Of a stretch of 6,196 bases of DNA, positions 1 through 6,165 are shown piece after piece. Under the pieces are notes generated by a model. It saw only the letters and a list, made by a program, of their open reading frames with translations, made no database searches and had not been told where the DNA came from. Every line of letters begins with the position of its first letter. The stretch's first letter is position 1. Position numbers and translations under genes: made by a program. The stretch is taken from NCBI GenBank assembly GCA_017302195.1, contig JAFLEG010000283.1, positions 1-6,196 of the forward strand. The letters run 5' to 3'. Origin of the DNA: Verrucomicrobiota bacterium. GTDB lineage: Bacteria > Verrucomicrobiota > Verrucomicrobiia > Limisphaerales > UBA9464.

Positions 1-1748
1 GTTTCCGCCAGCGCCAGCAGGGCGGCGAGCCGCACCTGGCCATCGGCATCCCGCAGCGCACCGGCAGCGATCAATGCCTGTGCCGATTCCAACGTCCGCG
101 GCAGCACGCTTACCGCGGCGCGGCGGACGGCGGCCGATGGATGCCGCAATGCGGTGACGGCCTCGGGACCGACCGCCTTCAGCCCCTGCAGGGTCCAGAG
201 CGCGTGGATGGCCCCGACATTCAGGCCCACGGCGTCCACCGCCGGATCGGCCACCAGTGTCCGCAGCGCCGGCGCCACGTCGGGCTGGCCGCGCTCGACG
301 AGCAGGCGCTGGGCGTGGAGACGCCAGAGCTGGTTGTCGGTGCGCAACGCGGCGACCCAGTCCGCAGGTGTCGCCCCCGCCAGTTGGGGCGTCCGGGTGG
401 GGGTGCCCTGAGTGTGGGTCACCCGGTAGATGCGTCCGTGGCGCTTGTCGCGCAGGACGGTTTCGTACGCGTTGCCCTTGCCGTTCTGGAATCCGGCGGG
501 AACGGGGTTGTGCTGGACGATGTAATTGTACCAGTCCACGACCCACAGGGCGCCATCGGGACCGACCTCCGCGATGATGGGGGCGGTCCACTCGTCGTCG
601 CTGGCGAGGAAGCTGCCGAGGTTGACCGCGCGGTAGTCGGCGCCCTTCCGTTCCATGCGGAACCAGCCGAGCAGGTGTCCGGTGGGCTCGGCGACAAAGG
701 ACACCCGGTTCCAGAACTCCTCCGGAAAGGCGCGCGCGGTGTAGATCGCGCTGCCGGCGCCGGCGGTGTAGTGGTGGTGCTGATCCACCTGGCGCACCTT
801 CTCGGTGATGGGATAGATGGCCTCGCTGTCCGCGACCGGCTCCATGCGGCCCGCCGACCATCCCCGCACCGCCTCGTAAAAGCGGTTGGGCATGGCCATG
901 TACCATGCGGAGTTCCGGTTCGCGGTGGAGCCGAGGATGGTGCCGTCCTCGGTGATGCCCAGACCCCAGGTGTTGTTGTTGCTGGACCGGATGAATTCCA
1001 GCGCCGAGCCATCGGACTTGAAGCGGAAGACGCCCATGCCGAACTTGAGCCGGCGACCGCCGACCTCCCCATCGAACCCGCTGTAGCCCACCGTGCCCCA
1101 GATCCACTGATCGAGGCCGGGACGCAGGTTGCTCGCGGTGGCGTGGGTGTCGCCCATGCCCCAGCCGCGGAACAGCACCCGCCGTTCGTCCGCGCGGTCA
1201 TCCCCGTTGGTATCGGCGAGGAACAGCGTCTGACCGCGCTCCAGCACCACCACGCCGCCGTTGGCGAAGCACAGCGAGGTCGGGATGCTCAGGTCCTCGG
1301 CAAACACGGTGAACCGGTCGGCGCGTCCGTCGGCATTGGTGTCCTCGACAATCCGGATCCGGTCGCGTCCGCGCCCGGGCTCCTGGAGTTCATTCGGGTA
1401 ATCCCGCGTCTCCGCGATCCAGAGGCGTCCGCGTGCGTCCCAGGCCATGGCGATGGGCTTGACGATCTCGGGTTCCGACGCCCAGAGGGACACCGAGAAG
1501 CCCGGCTGCACGACCATCCGCTTCGCCGAATCCGCCGGATCCATGGGAAGCTGCATGGTGCGGATTGGATCCGCCTGCGTTCCCCATTTCGCGCCGGCGA
1601 CGTAGTTCGGCAGGACATCCGGAGCATTGGTGTAGGCGAAGGGCGCGGGACCGGTGCGGGCCTGAAGCGGGCGGACATCGGCCGGACCGGCCAGGGCGGC
1701 GGCCATCGGCAGGAGTCCGAACGCGGCCGGGGACAGGAAAAATCTCAT
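1..1748 (-). CDS. PVC-type membrane-bound dehydrogenase-like protein: secreted beta-propeller with HEAT repeats (C-terminus off window)
   Basis: The frame is open without a stop from the ATG at 1748 to the left edge, giving about 582 residues. Residues 1-21 look like a Sec signal peptide (MRFF, a hydrophobic stretch, then ALAG). From about residue 65 to 445 the protein matches the propeller domain known from Planctomycetes and Verrucomicrobia (TIGR02604-type): QPGFSVSLWASEPE (about 81-94), DARGRLWIAETRDYP (about 103-117) and GPDGALWVVDWYNYIVQHNP (about 396-415). Two acidic loops, DTNADGRAD (136-144) and DTNGDDRAD (179-187), resemble calcium-binding loops. From about residue 460 there are alpha-helical HEAT-like repeats, such as VRRAAVSVLP and VRLAALLALAE. 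Full-length relatives often end in a cytochrome c CxxCH domain; that part would lie beyond the window. The family is thought to act outside the cytoplasm, perhaps oxidising sugars or alcohols, but substrates are mostly unknown. An in-frame ATG at 1769 (seven residues longer) is possible; I prefer 1748 because it gives a more typical signal peptide. Neither start has a good Shine-Dalgarno. Confidence 0.88.
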   Translation of the reverse strand, partial: MRFFLSPAAFGLLPMAAALAGPADVRPLQARTGPAPFAYTNAPDVLPNYVAGAKWGTQADPIRTMQLPMDPADSAKRMVVQPGFSVSLWASEPEIVKPIAMAWDARGRLWIAETRDYPNELQEPGRGRDRIRIVEDTNADGRADRFTVFAEDLSIPTSLCFANGGVVVLERGQTLFLADTNGDDRADERRVLFRGWGMGDTHATASNLRPGLDQWIWGTVGYSGFDGEVGGRRLKFGMGVFRFKSDGSALEFIRSSNNNTWGLGITEDGTILGSTANRNSAWYMAMPNRFYEAVRGWSAGRMEPVADSEAIYPITEKVRQVDQHHHYTAGAGSAIYTARAFPEEFWNRVSFVAEPTGHLLGWFRMERKGADYRAVNLGSFLASDDEWTAPIIAEVGPDGALWVVDWYNYIVQHNPVPAGFQNGKGNAYETVLRDKRHGRIYRVTHTQGTPTRTPQLAGATPADWVAALRTDNQLWRLHAQRLLVERGQPDVAPALRTLVADPAVDAVGLNVGAIHALWTLQGLKAVGPEAVTALRHPSAAVRRAAVSVLPRTLESAQALIAAGALRDADGQVRLAALLALAE

Positions 1749-1898
1749 AAGCGACAGGGAGACAGACATCGGAGCATATCCCGAACTCCCCCGCTGGCGA
1801 TGAGACTTTGCGCTGGAGATATGAGGAATCTCCCGCCGCGGGGAAGGGAGTAACAGCCGATAGTTGAGAGCCAACGGACCGCCGATCACAGGGGGGAG

Positions 1899-1926
1899 TT
1901 TTCAGTTTCAAGTGTTCAGTGTTCAG
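1899..1926. repeat. Degenerate TTCAGT direct repeat patch
   Basis: Four tandem variants of TTCAGT/TTCAAGTG occur in a row (TTCAGT, TTCAAGTG, TTCAGTG, TTCAG), starting at 1901. The AT-rich composition contrasts with the surrounding DNA. Patches of this kind recur between genes in some environmental high-GC genomes; that is recollection, not something the window can prove. The function is unknown. It could be a spacer, a recombination-prone simple repeat or part of a promoter region. Confidence 0.6.
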
Positions 1927-1948
1927 CAAAAGGAAAAACACGTCAGAG

Positions 1949-2003
1949 CCTCATCTCCTACGCCCTTCACCTCATCACTCAACGTTCATCCTTCATCCTT
2001 CCC
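1949..2003. repeat. Degenerate TCATCC repeat patch upstream of the AraC gene
   Basis: The plus strand shows repeated units around TCATCC: TCATCTCC, TTCACCTCATCAC, then TTCATCC twice in tandem followed by TTC and a run of C (cleanest part 1985-2005). It ends about 60 bases before the AraC start codon. A similar patch lies upstream of the oxidoreductase gene near 6139-6165, in the same orientation relative to the gene it precedes. The origin may be slipped-strand expansion; a regulatory role is speculative. Confidence 0.6.
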
Positions 2004-2043
2004 CCCGAGCCGGTGGTTGTCACCGGGCGCGTGCCGCGGCACC

Positions 2044-2057
2044 TTGACCGCAGTCAA
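2044..2057. promoter_or_regulatory. Perfect palindrome TTGAC-N4-GTCAA just before the AraC start; possible operator or leader hairpin
   Basis: The 5-bp arms TTGAC (2044-2048) and GTCAA (2053-2057) are separated by CGCA. The right arm ends 8 bases before the AraC ATG at 2066, in the place where a ribosome binding site would normally sit; none is present. It could be a small operator for autoregulation or a weak hairpin in the mRNA leader. AraC proteins usually bind direct repeats rather than short palindromes, and a 5-bp match can arise by chance, so the call is tentative. Confidence 0.3.
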
Positions 2058-2065
2058 CCGCCTTC

Positions 2066-2902
2066 ATGACGCACCCGCCCCTTGTGGAAACGCATCGCGC
2101 CGGTCCCCGCACCCGCGAGCGGATCGTGCGTGCGGCGGACTGTCCGGCGTTGACCGTGCACGGCATTGCCCATGTCGGTCTCGCCGACGCCGCCCCACCG
2201 TACGCCATGGTACGCACCGATCTGGCTGGGACGTATTTCCTGGCCTGCTACTCGGGCGAGGGGCGGATCTACCTCGATGGGCGCTGGCAGCGCTGCGGGG
2301 CGGGCATGGCTTGCCTGGCACCGCCGCATGTGCTGCACGCCTTTCACGCGGTGCCCGGCAAGCGCTGGGGGTTTGCCTGGGTGCGGTACCAGCACACCGC
2401 CGGACATGGCCCGCTCATCAACTCCGCCGCCCCGGTGCTGGCCCGCTTCGCGGCCGAGCCGCTCCATGCCGCGGTCGAGGGGTTGTTCCACGAACAGGCG
2501 TCGGGACCGCAGCCGGGCACGCTGCACCACTGGGTGGAGTTGGTTCACGGCTATGTCTTCCGCTTCGCCCAGCCGTGGCATGTGGAGGACCGCCTGGCGC
2601 GGCTCTGGGAGGCCGTCGCGGCGGCGCCCGGGGAGCCGTGGAACCTGACCGAACTCGCCCGGCGGGCCCATTGCTCCGGCGAACATCTCCGTCGTCTGTG
2701 CCGCCGCCAGTTGGGCCGCACGCCCATGCACCAGGTGACCTACCTTCGCATCCGCCACGCCGCGGCCCTGCTCACGGGGTCCAACGACAAGCTGGAGGTC
2801 ATCGCTGATGCCGTCGGCTACGCCAATCCGTTCGTCTTCTCCAACACCTTCAAGAAATGGACCGGCTGGCGCCCCAGTGAATACCGGGCGCGCCAGGCCT
2901 AG
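2066..2902 (+). CDS. AraC family transcriptional regulator with cupin-type sensor domain
   Basis: This 278-residue protein has the usual length and order for an AraC regulator that senses a small molecule. Residues about 35-125 form the cupin-like effector domain, with the recognisable stretch LAPPHVLHAFHAVPGKRWGFAWVRYQ typical of AraC sugar-binding arms. Residues about 192-274 form the double helix-turn-helix DNA-binding domain. The first helix-turn-helix lies around LTELARRAHCSGEHLRRLCRRQLG; the second contains IADAVGYANPFVFSNTFKKWTGWRPSEYR, a close match to the family signature. It should bind DNA in the cytoplasm and switch genes according to a ligand, probably a sugar. The ROK kinase gene follows after 51 bases on the same strand, so co-regulation is likely. 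The ATG at 2066 has no clear Shine-Dalgarno but is the only start that keeps the full sensor domain. The specific ligand and targets are unknown. Confidence 0.93.
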   Translation: MTHPPLVETHRAGPRTRERIVRAADCPALTVHGIAHVGLADAAPPYAMVRTDLAGTYFLACYSGEGRIYLDGRWQRCGAGMACLAPPHVLHAFHAVPGKRWGFAWVRYQHTAGHGPLINSAAPVLARFAAEPLHAAVEGLFHEQASGPQPGTLHHWVELVHGYVFRFAQPWHVEDRLARLWEAVAAAPGEPWNLTELARRAHCSGEHLRRLCRRQLGRTPMHQVTYLRIRHAAALLTGSNDKLEVIADAVGYANPFVFSNTFKKWTGWRPSEYRARQA

Positions 2903-2953
2903 GGCCCGTCCGCGGGATTCCCTGGCTGCTGCCGGCTCCTTCCCCATGAACCC

Positions 2954-3910
2954 ATGAACCTCACTGCCACCCGGGCGTCGGGAAGCATGTCCATGGCCTC
3001 TGATTCCCGGGCCGGTGCCGTCCCCTGCGACCTGGGGCTTGATCTGGGCGGCACCAGCGTCAAGGCGGTGGTGGTGACGCGCGATGGGCGGTCGCTGGAG
3101 CAGTTCCAGCAGCCGTTTGACCTCAACGAGGCCCGTGCATTTGAGCGGGCGGTGCGGATGGCGCTCGACGGTGCCTCGGACCGATGGGGAACGCCGGATG
3201 CCGTGGGGGTCTCGGCGCCGGGAATCGCCGCTCCCGACGGCCGATGCATCGCGCACATGCCCGGCCGGTTTGCAGGTCTGGAGGGACTGGAGTGGGGCCG
3301 GGTGCTGGGACGTCCGGACGACGTGCCCGTCCTGAATGATGCCCAGGCGGCGCTGTTGGGGGAGGTCACCTTTGGGGCGGCGCGTGGTGCGCGCAATGTC
3401 GTGCTGCTGACCCTTGGCACCGGGGTGGGTGGCGCCGCCATGGTGGACGGACACCTGCTTCGCGGCCACACCGGCAAGGCCGGACATCTCGGACACCTAT
3501 CACTCGATCCCGACGGCACGCCGGACATCTGCCGCACTCCGGGCAGCCTCGAGAACGCCATCGGGAATCACAACATCCGCGAGCGGAGCGGCGGACGCTT
3601 CGGGACCACGCACGACCTGGTCCGGGCCGCAGCGGATGGAGACCCGTTCGCTGTCGGGATCTGGGGGCGGTCTGTCCGGGCGCTGGCGGCGGCATTGGCC
3701 TCGCTGGGCAACGTGCTGGATCCCGAGGTGGTCATCCTGGGCGGCGGCATTGCGCGGAGCGAGGCGCACCTCTTTGAACCGCTGCGGGCGCATCTGGACC
3801 GGTGGGAGTGGCGTCCGGGCGGCCAGTCCATGCGCCTGGTGTCCGCCGCCCTGGGTGAATGGGCCGGGGCCTACGGCGCTGCAGCCCATGCCGCCGCCCG
3901 CGGCCGCTGA
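2954..3910 (+). CDS. ROK family sugar kinase (glucokinase-like) with degenerate ExGH and zinc motifs
   Basis: This 318-residue protein has the full ROK architecture. DLGGTSVK (30-37) is the first phosphate-binding loop, LND (127-129) carries the expected catalytic Asp129, GTGVGG (155-160) is the second phosphate loop, and ILGGGIARSE (261-270) is the C-terminal nucleotide-binding motif. ROK kinases phosphorylate hexoses in the cytoplasm with ATP. Two usual motifs are altered. ExGH reads HLGH (178-181), replacing the sugar-contacting Glu with His. The zinc motif CxCGxxGCxE is reduced to one Cys (ICRTPGSLE, 192-200). This suggests a zinc-independent subgroup with changed substrate preference, not necessarily loss of activity. 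No DNA-binding domain is present, so it is a kinase-type rather than repressor-type ROK. Several in-frame ATGs exist (2954, 2987, 2993); the conserved fold starts near residue 26, so a start at 2987, preceded by GGGAAGC, is also plausible. It probably shares a transcript with the AraC gene. Confidence 0.9.
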   Translation: MNLTATRASGSMSMASDSRAGAVPCDLGLDLGGTSVKAVVVTRDGRSLEQFQQPFDLNEARAFERAVRMALDGASDRWGTPDAVGVSAPGIAAPDGRCIAHMPGRFAGLEGLEWGRVLGRPDDVPVLNDAQAALLGEVTFGAARGARNVVLLTLGTGVGGAAMVDGHLLRGHTGKAGHLGHLSLDPDGTPDICRTPGSLENAIGNHNIRERSGGRFGTTHDLVRAAADGDPFAVGIWGRSVRALAAALASLGNVLDPEVVILGGGIARSEAHLFEPLRAHLDRWEWRPGGQSMRLVSAALGEWAGAYGAAAHAAARGR

Positions 3911-3955
3911 TCCGGGTTGGGCATCGCCACGAAGGGAACCTGGAAGGAAGAGATT

Positions 3956-4094
3956 AACCGCAAAGAACGCCGAGGGGGAATGTGCATGGACCTTGATGTC
4001 TCGGCGGGACGCCTCGACGCACACGCGGGACGCATACGCTCCCCAAGACAATGGTTCCGCATGGCTGACTCCTTTGCGGCCTTGGCGTCCTTTG
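3956..4094. repeat. Long imperfect inverted repeat of the CGCAAAGgACGC type between convergent genes
   Basis: The left arm begins AACCGCAAAGAACGCC and runs to 3975; the right arm (4072-4094) reads on the opposite strand CAAAGGACGCCAAGG followed by CCGCAAAG. The 15-base cores 3961-3975 and 4080-4094 match at 13 positions in inverted orientation, and one of the two mismatches could still pair as G-U in RNA. CCGCAAAG occurs in both arms. About 105 bases lie between the cores. Similar sequences are dispersed between genes in various bacterial genomes, in my recollection. It may be a small non-autonomous repeat element or a structured element in the shared 3' region. No transposase is nearby. Confidence 0.55.
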
Positions 4095-4116
4095 TGTGAG
4101 CCCTGGCCCCTCCGCG

Positions 4117-4770
4117 TCAGCGGGACCCGTCACTCTCCGCCCCGGCCAACCGGCGGCGGATTTCCGACTGCAGGGCGAACAGGGTCGTGCCGATGCCGGC
4201 GCCGAAACTCACGCCGTAGAGCAGGCCCCAGGCGAGCTTGCCGGCGGTGCCGCCGAGGCGGCTGTAGGCCAGATCGCCGGCGAAGTAGCCCGCGGCATTG
4301 CCGATGAAGAGATAGAGCGCGGCATCGAACCAGCGCCGGGGCGCACCGAAGGCCAGGCAGAGCACGCCGGCAAAGGCCGCGGTGCCGGCCACGGCGCCCA
4401 GCATTGCCCCGGAGCGGTTCTTGAGCGCGAACCAGGAGGCGATCCACACCGCCGCATACGCCGCAAATCCCAGGGCAAAGGCGCCCAGAAACCGGAGGCC
4501 GTGGCTGCGTCCAACCACCAGCGGACCCAGCGCCCATCCGGCGCCGCCCATGAAGAGCGCCGCCCAGAACAGATAGGCCCCCAGTTCGCCGCCAATCCGG
4601 TATAGCGTGGGGCCGCCCGCGGCCCAGTGGCCGAAGACCAGCAGGCTGACCGCTCCGAACGCAGCGGCGCCAAAGGCGGTGGAGCGTCCGGCGGAGGACT
4701 GCAACGGCGAGATCGCGGCGCCCGGGCTTCGGGCGGCCACGGCATCGGGTGTCAGGCCGAGGAATCTCAT
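4117..4770 (-). CDS. Six-helix integral membrane protein of unknown function
   Basis: I do not recognise this 217-residue protein. It starts with a polar segment of about 30 residues and then has about six hydrophobic helices: roughly 32-51, 61-85, 92-115, 121-142, 149-167 and 175-200. The helices are rich in Gly and Ala, with many small-residue packing motifs. Positive residues after helices 4 (APRRW) and 6 (EIRRRLAG) suggest both ends face the cytoplasm. The start is well supported: GAGGT at 4778-4782 lies 7 bases before the ATG and overlaps the stop codon of the oxidoreductase gene, whose end is only 10 bases away. The two are therefore very likely one operon and may be translationally coupled. 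No transport signature, catalytic motif or cofactor-binding cysteines were seen. A small-molecule permease or a membrane partner of the oxidoreductase are both possible but unproven. Confidence 0.8.
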   Translation of the reverse strand: MRFLGLTPDAVAARSPGAAISPLQSSAGRSTAFGAAAFGAVSLLVFGHWAAGGPTLYRIGGELGAYLFWAALFMGGAGWALGPLVVGRSHGLRFLGAFALGFAAYAAVWIASWFALKNRSGAMLGAVAGTAAFAGVLCLAFGAPRRWFDAALYLFIGNAAGYFAGDLAYSRLGGTAGKLAWGLLYGVSFGAGIGTTLFALQSEIRRRLAGAESDGSR

Positions 4771-4777
4771 GGATTCG

Positions 4778-4782
4778 ACCTC
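4778..4782 (-). promoter_or_regulatory. Shine-Dalgarno site of the membrane protein gene, overlapping the upstream stop codon
   Basis: On the minus strand GAGGT lies 7 bases upstream of the ATG at 4770 and shares bases with the TGA stop (4783-4781) of the oxidoreductase gene. It is the clearest ribosome binding site in the window, and the arrangement suggests that a ribosome finishing the first gene can start the second. Confidence 0.65.
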
Positions 4783-6079
4783 AGGAGCGCAGGGACCAGC
4801 CGGACCGGTAGTGGTGGCGGATGAACCGGTCCGCCTCGGGCACGCCCCGCGCCTTCATGCGGGGCGCATCCCATTCGATGCGCTTGCCGGTCCGGAAGGC
4901 CACATTGCCCAGGGCGCCGATCTCGGTGAGTTGGGCGCCGTAGGTGAGCGGGGAGCCACAGGTACCCTGGCCCTTGCAGGCCTGGATCCATTCCTCGTGG
5001 TGTCCGATGGAATCGGGGATGGTCTGCGGCGGCGGGGTGAAGTCCTTGAAGGTGGATTCCGGCAGCAGGATGCGGCGGCCGTAGTCGGCCAGGAGCAATC
5101 CCTTGTCCCCCACGAAGAGCGTGCCCCCACCCCAGGACGACAGGTCCGGCGTGCCCGGCACCTGGGGACGTTCGGCCCCGCTGTACCAGTGCATGACCAC
5201 GGGCGGCTGAGCGCCGCGCGCGGCAAATTCGTAGCGCACCTTCAGCGACGGCGGCGCGCAGTATTTGTCCGGCGCCGGCCCGGAGGCCTCGATCACCGTG
5301 GGCAGGCCGAGGTCGAGCGCCCACACGCTCAGATCCATGTGATGGCAGCAGAAATCGGACAGCGTGCCGCCGCCCCAGTGCCACCACCGGCGCCAGTTGA
5401 AGGGCACCCACTCCGGGCTGTAGTCCGCCCACTCGACCGGTCCCACCCACTGATCGTAATTGAGGTTGGCCGGCACGGGGGATGCCGGCGGCCACGGTTT
5501 GGTCTCCCAGACCGAACCGGCCCAGTGATGCACCTCGCGGACCGGTCCGATGGCGCCGGACCGCACCAGCTCCACCACGCGCCGATAGTTGGTGCTGGAA
5601 TGGATCTGGTTTCCGGTCTGGGTGACCAGGCCGGATTTCCGGACGGCCTCCGACAGCGCCCGGGCTTCGGAGACGGTGTGGGTGACCGGCTTTTCCAGGT
5701 AGAGGGGGCGTCCGCTCTCCAGTACGGCCAGGGCGATCACCGCATGGGTGTGATCGGGGGTGCTCACCACCACGGCGTCAATGTCGGCGTGGTCCAGCAC
5801 CCGCCGCCAGTCGGAGTAGGCGCGCGCGGAGGAAAACTTGGAGGCGGCGGCACCCAGGTTGGCGCCGCTGACATCCGCCAGGGCGATGATGTTCTGGCTG
5901 GCGACCCCGGCGAGATTCTCCCCGCCGCGTCCGGCCACCCCGATCACGCCCAGATTGAGCTTCTCGTTGGGGGACACGACCCGCGGGGTGCGCCGGGGCG
6001 CCGAGGTGCATCCGGCAAGGAACCAGGTGGAGGTGGCGGCCGAACCGGTCCGCAGAAACTGACGGCGCGTGAGTCGCAT
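4781..6079 (-). CDS. Gfo/Idh/MocA family oxidoreductase, Tat-exported putative lipoprotein
   Basis: This 432-residue protein begins MRLTRRQFLRTG, a twin-arginine (Tat) signal with TRRQFLR at 4-10. A lipobox LAGC follows, with Cys24 as the likely lipidated residue, so the protein is probably folded with its cofactor, exported and anchored to a membrane. The N-terminal Rossmann fold binds NAD(P): GVIGVAGRGG at 44-53 and STPDHTH near 106-112. The family's EKP motif is at 129-131, with the Lys involved in catalysis. The C-terminal domain shows WGGGTLSDFCCHHMD (about 235-249), with a His pair in the substrate pocket. The end of the protein (LTEIGALGNVAFRTGKRIEWD, then YRSGWSL) is typical of the large PVC subgroup acting on sugars, inositols or glycosides. 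The precise substrate is unknown. A TTG at 6097 would add six residues (MIPHWA), but the ATG at 6079 gives a typical Tat start. Neither has a clear ribosome binding site. The membrane-protein gene follows in the same operon. Confidence 0.92.
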   Translation of the reverse strand: MRLTRRQFLRTGSAATSTWFLAGCTSAPRRTPRVVSPNEKLNLGVIGVAGRGGENLAGVASQNIIALADVSGANLGAAASKFSSARAYSDWRRVLDHADIDAVVVSTPDHTHAVIALAVLESGRPLYLEKPVTHTVSEARALSEAVRKSGLVTQTGNQIHSSTNYRRVVELVRSGAIGPVREVHHWAGSVWETKPWPPASPVPANLNYDQWVGPVEWADYSPEWVPFNWRRWWHWGGGTLSDFCCHHMDLSVWALDLGLPTVIEASGPAPDKYCAPPSLKVRYEFAARGAQPPVVMHWYSGAERPQVPGTPDLSSWGGGTLFVGDKGLLLADYGRRILLPESTFKDFTPPPQTIPDSIGHHEEWIQACKGQGTCGSPLTYGAQLTEIGALGNVAFRTGKRIEWDAPRMKARGVPEADRFIRHHYRSGWSLRS

Positions 6080-6138
6080 GGCCCAGTGTGGGATCAACGC
6101 CGCCGGGCCGGCAATGGAGGAACGCCTGGTGGGAGGAA

Positions 6139-6165
6139 TGAAGGATGAGGGATGAGGATGAAATG
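6139..6165. repeat. GGATGA repeat patch upstream of the oxidoreductase gene
   Basis: The plus strand contains consecutive ATGA-type units (ATGAAGGATGAGGG, then ATGAGGATGAAATGG). Read in the direction of the oxidoreductase gene this is TCATCC-rich, ending about 60 bases before the ATG at 6079. The patch upstream of the AraC gene (1949-2003) has the same character and the same orientation and distance relative to its gene. A short hairpin CTCCC-GAG-GGGAG follows at 6170-6182, near the window edge. Confidence 0.55.

Larger units (their letters stand above)
1749..2065. other. Divergent intergenic region between the propeller gene and the AraC gene
   Basis: These 317 bases separate two outward-facing genes, so both promoters should lie here. 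I found no convincing -35/-10 pair. The region is clearly less GC-rich than the flanking genes between about 1895 and 2000. It holds a TTCAGT repeat patch, a TCATCC repeat patch and a palindrome next to the AraC start, each listed separately. A short imperfect hairpin (TCCCGC...GCGGGGA, 1831-1843) lies on the propeller-gene side and may be chance in such GC-rich DNA. I see no small gene here. Confidence 0.6.

Noticed and set aside
141..1853. Long plus-strand open frame (about 570 codons) opposite the propeller gene
   Set aside because: It is the antisense shadow of a clear family member. High GC at codon third positions removes stops on the opposite strand. Its translation is repetitive in Gly, Arg and Pro, with no recognisable domain.
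2054..3496. Minus-strand open frame (about 480 codons) spanning the AraC and ROK genes
   Set aside because: It crosses two well-supported genes and their intergenic gap, has no family motif, and is explained by codon bias.
3917..4099. Possible 60-residue plus-strand gene after the ROK kinase
   Set aside because: It overlaps the inverted repeat almost exactly. The INRKERRG-type sequence is what such repeats give when translated, and there is no clear ribosome binding site.
3911..4116. Rho-independent terminators between the convergent genes
   Set aside because: No GC-rich hairpin followed by a T run is visible on either strand. The only long inverted match is the 105-base-spaced repeat, which is too widely spaced for a normal terminator.
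6080..6097. TTG start six codons upstream for the oxidoreductase
   Set aside because: It would add MIPHWA before a standard Tat signal without a supporting ribosome binding site. The ATG at 6079 gives the usual short positively charged start.
4607..6148. Long plus-strand open frame (about 513 codons) opposite the oxidoreductase gene
   Set aside because: It lies antisense to a protein with clear Tat, Rossmann and EKP motifs, and its own translation has no recognisable domain or sensible composition.
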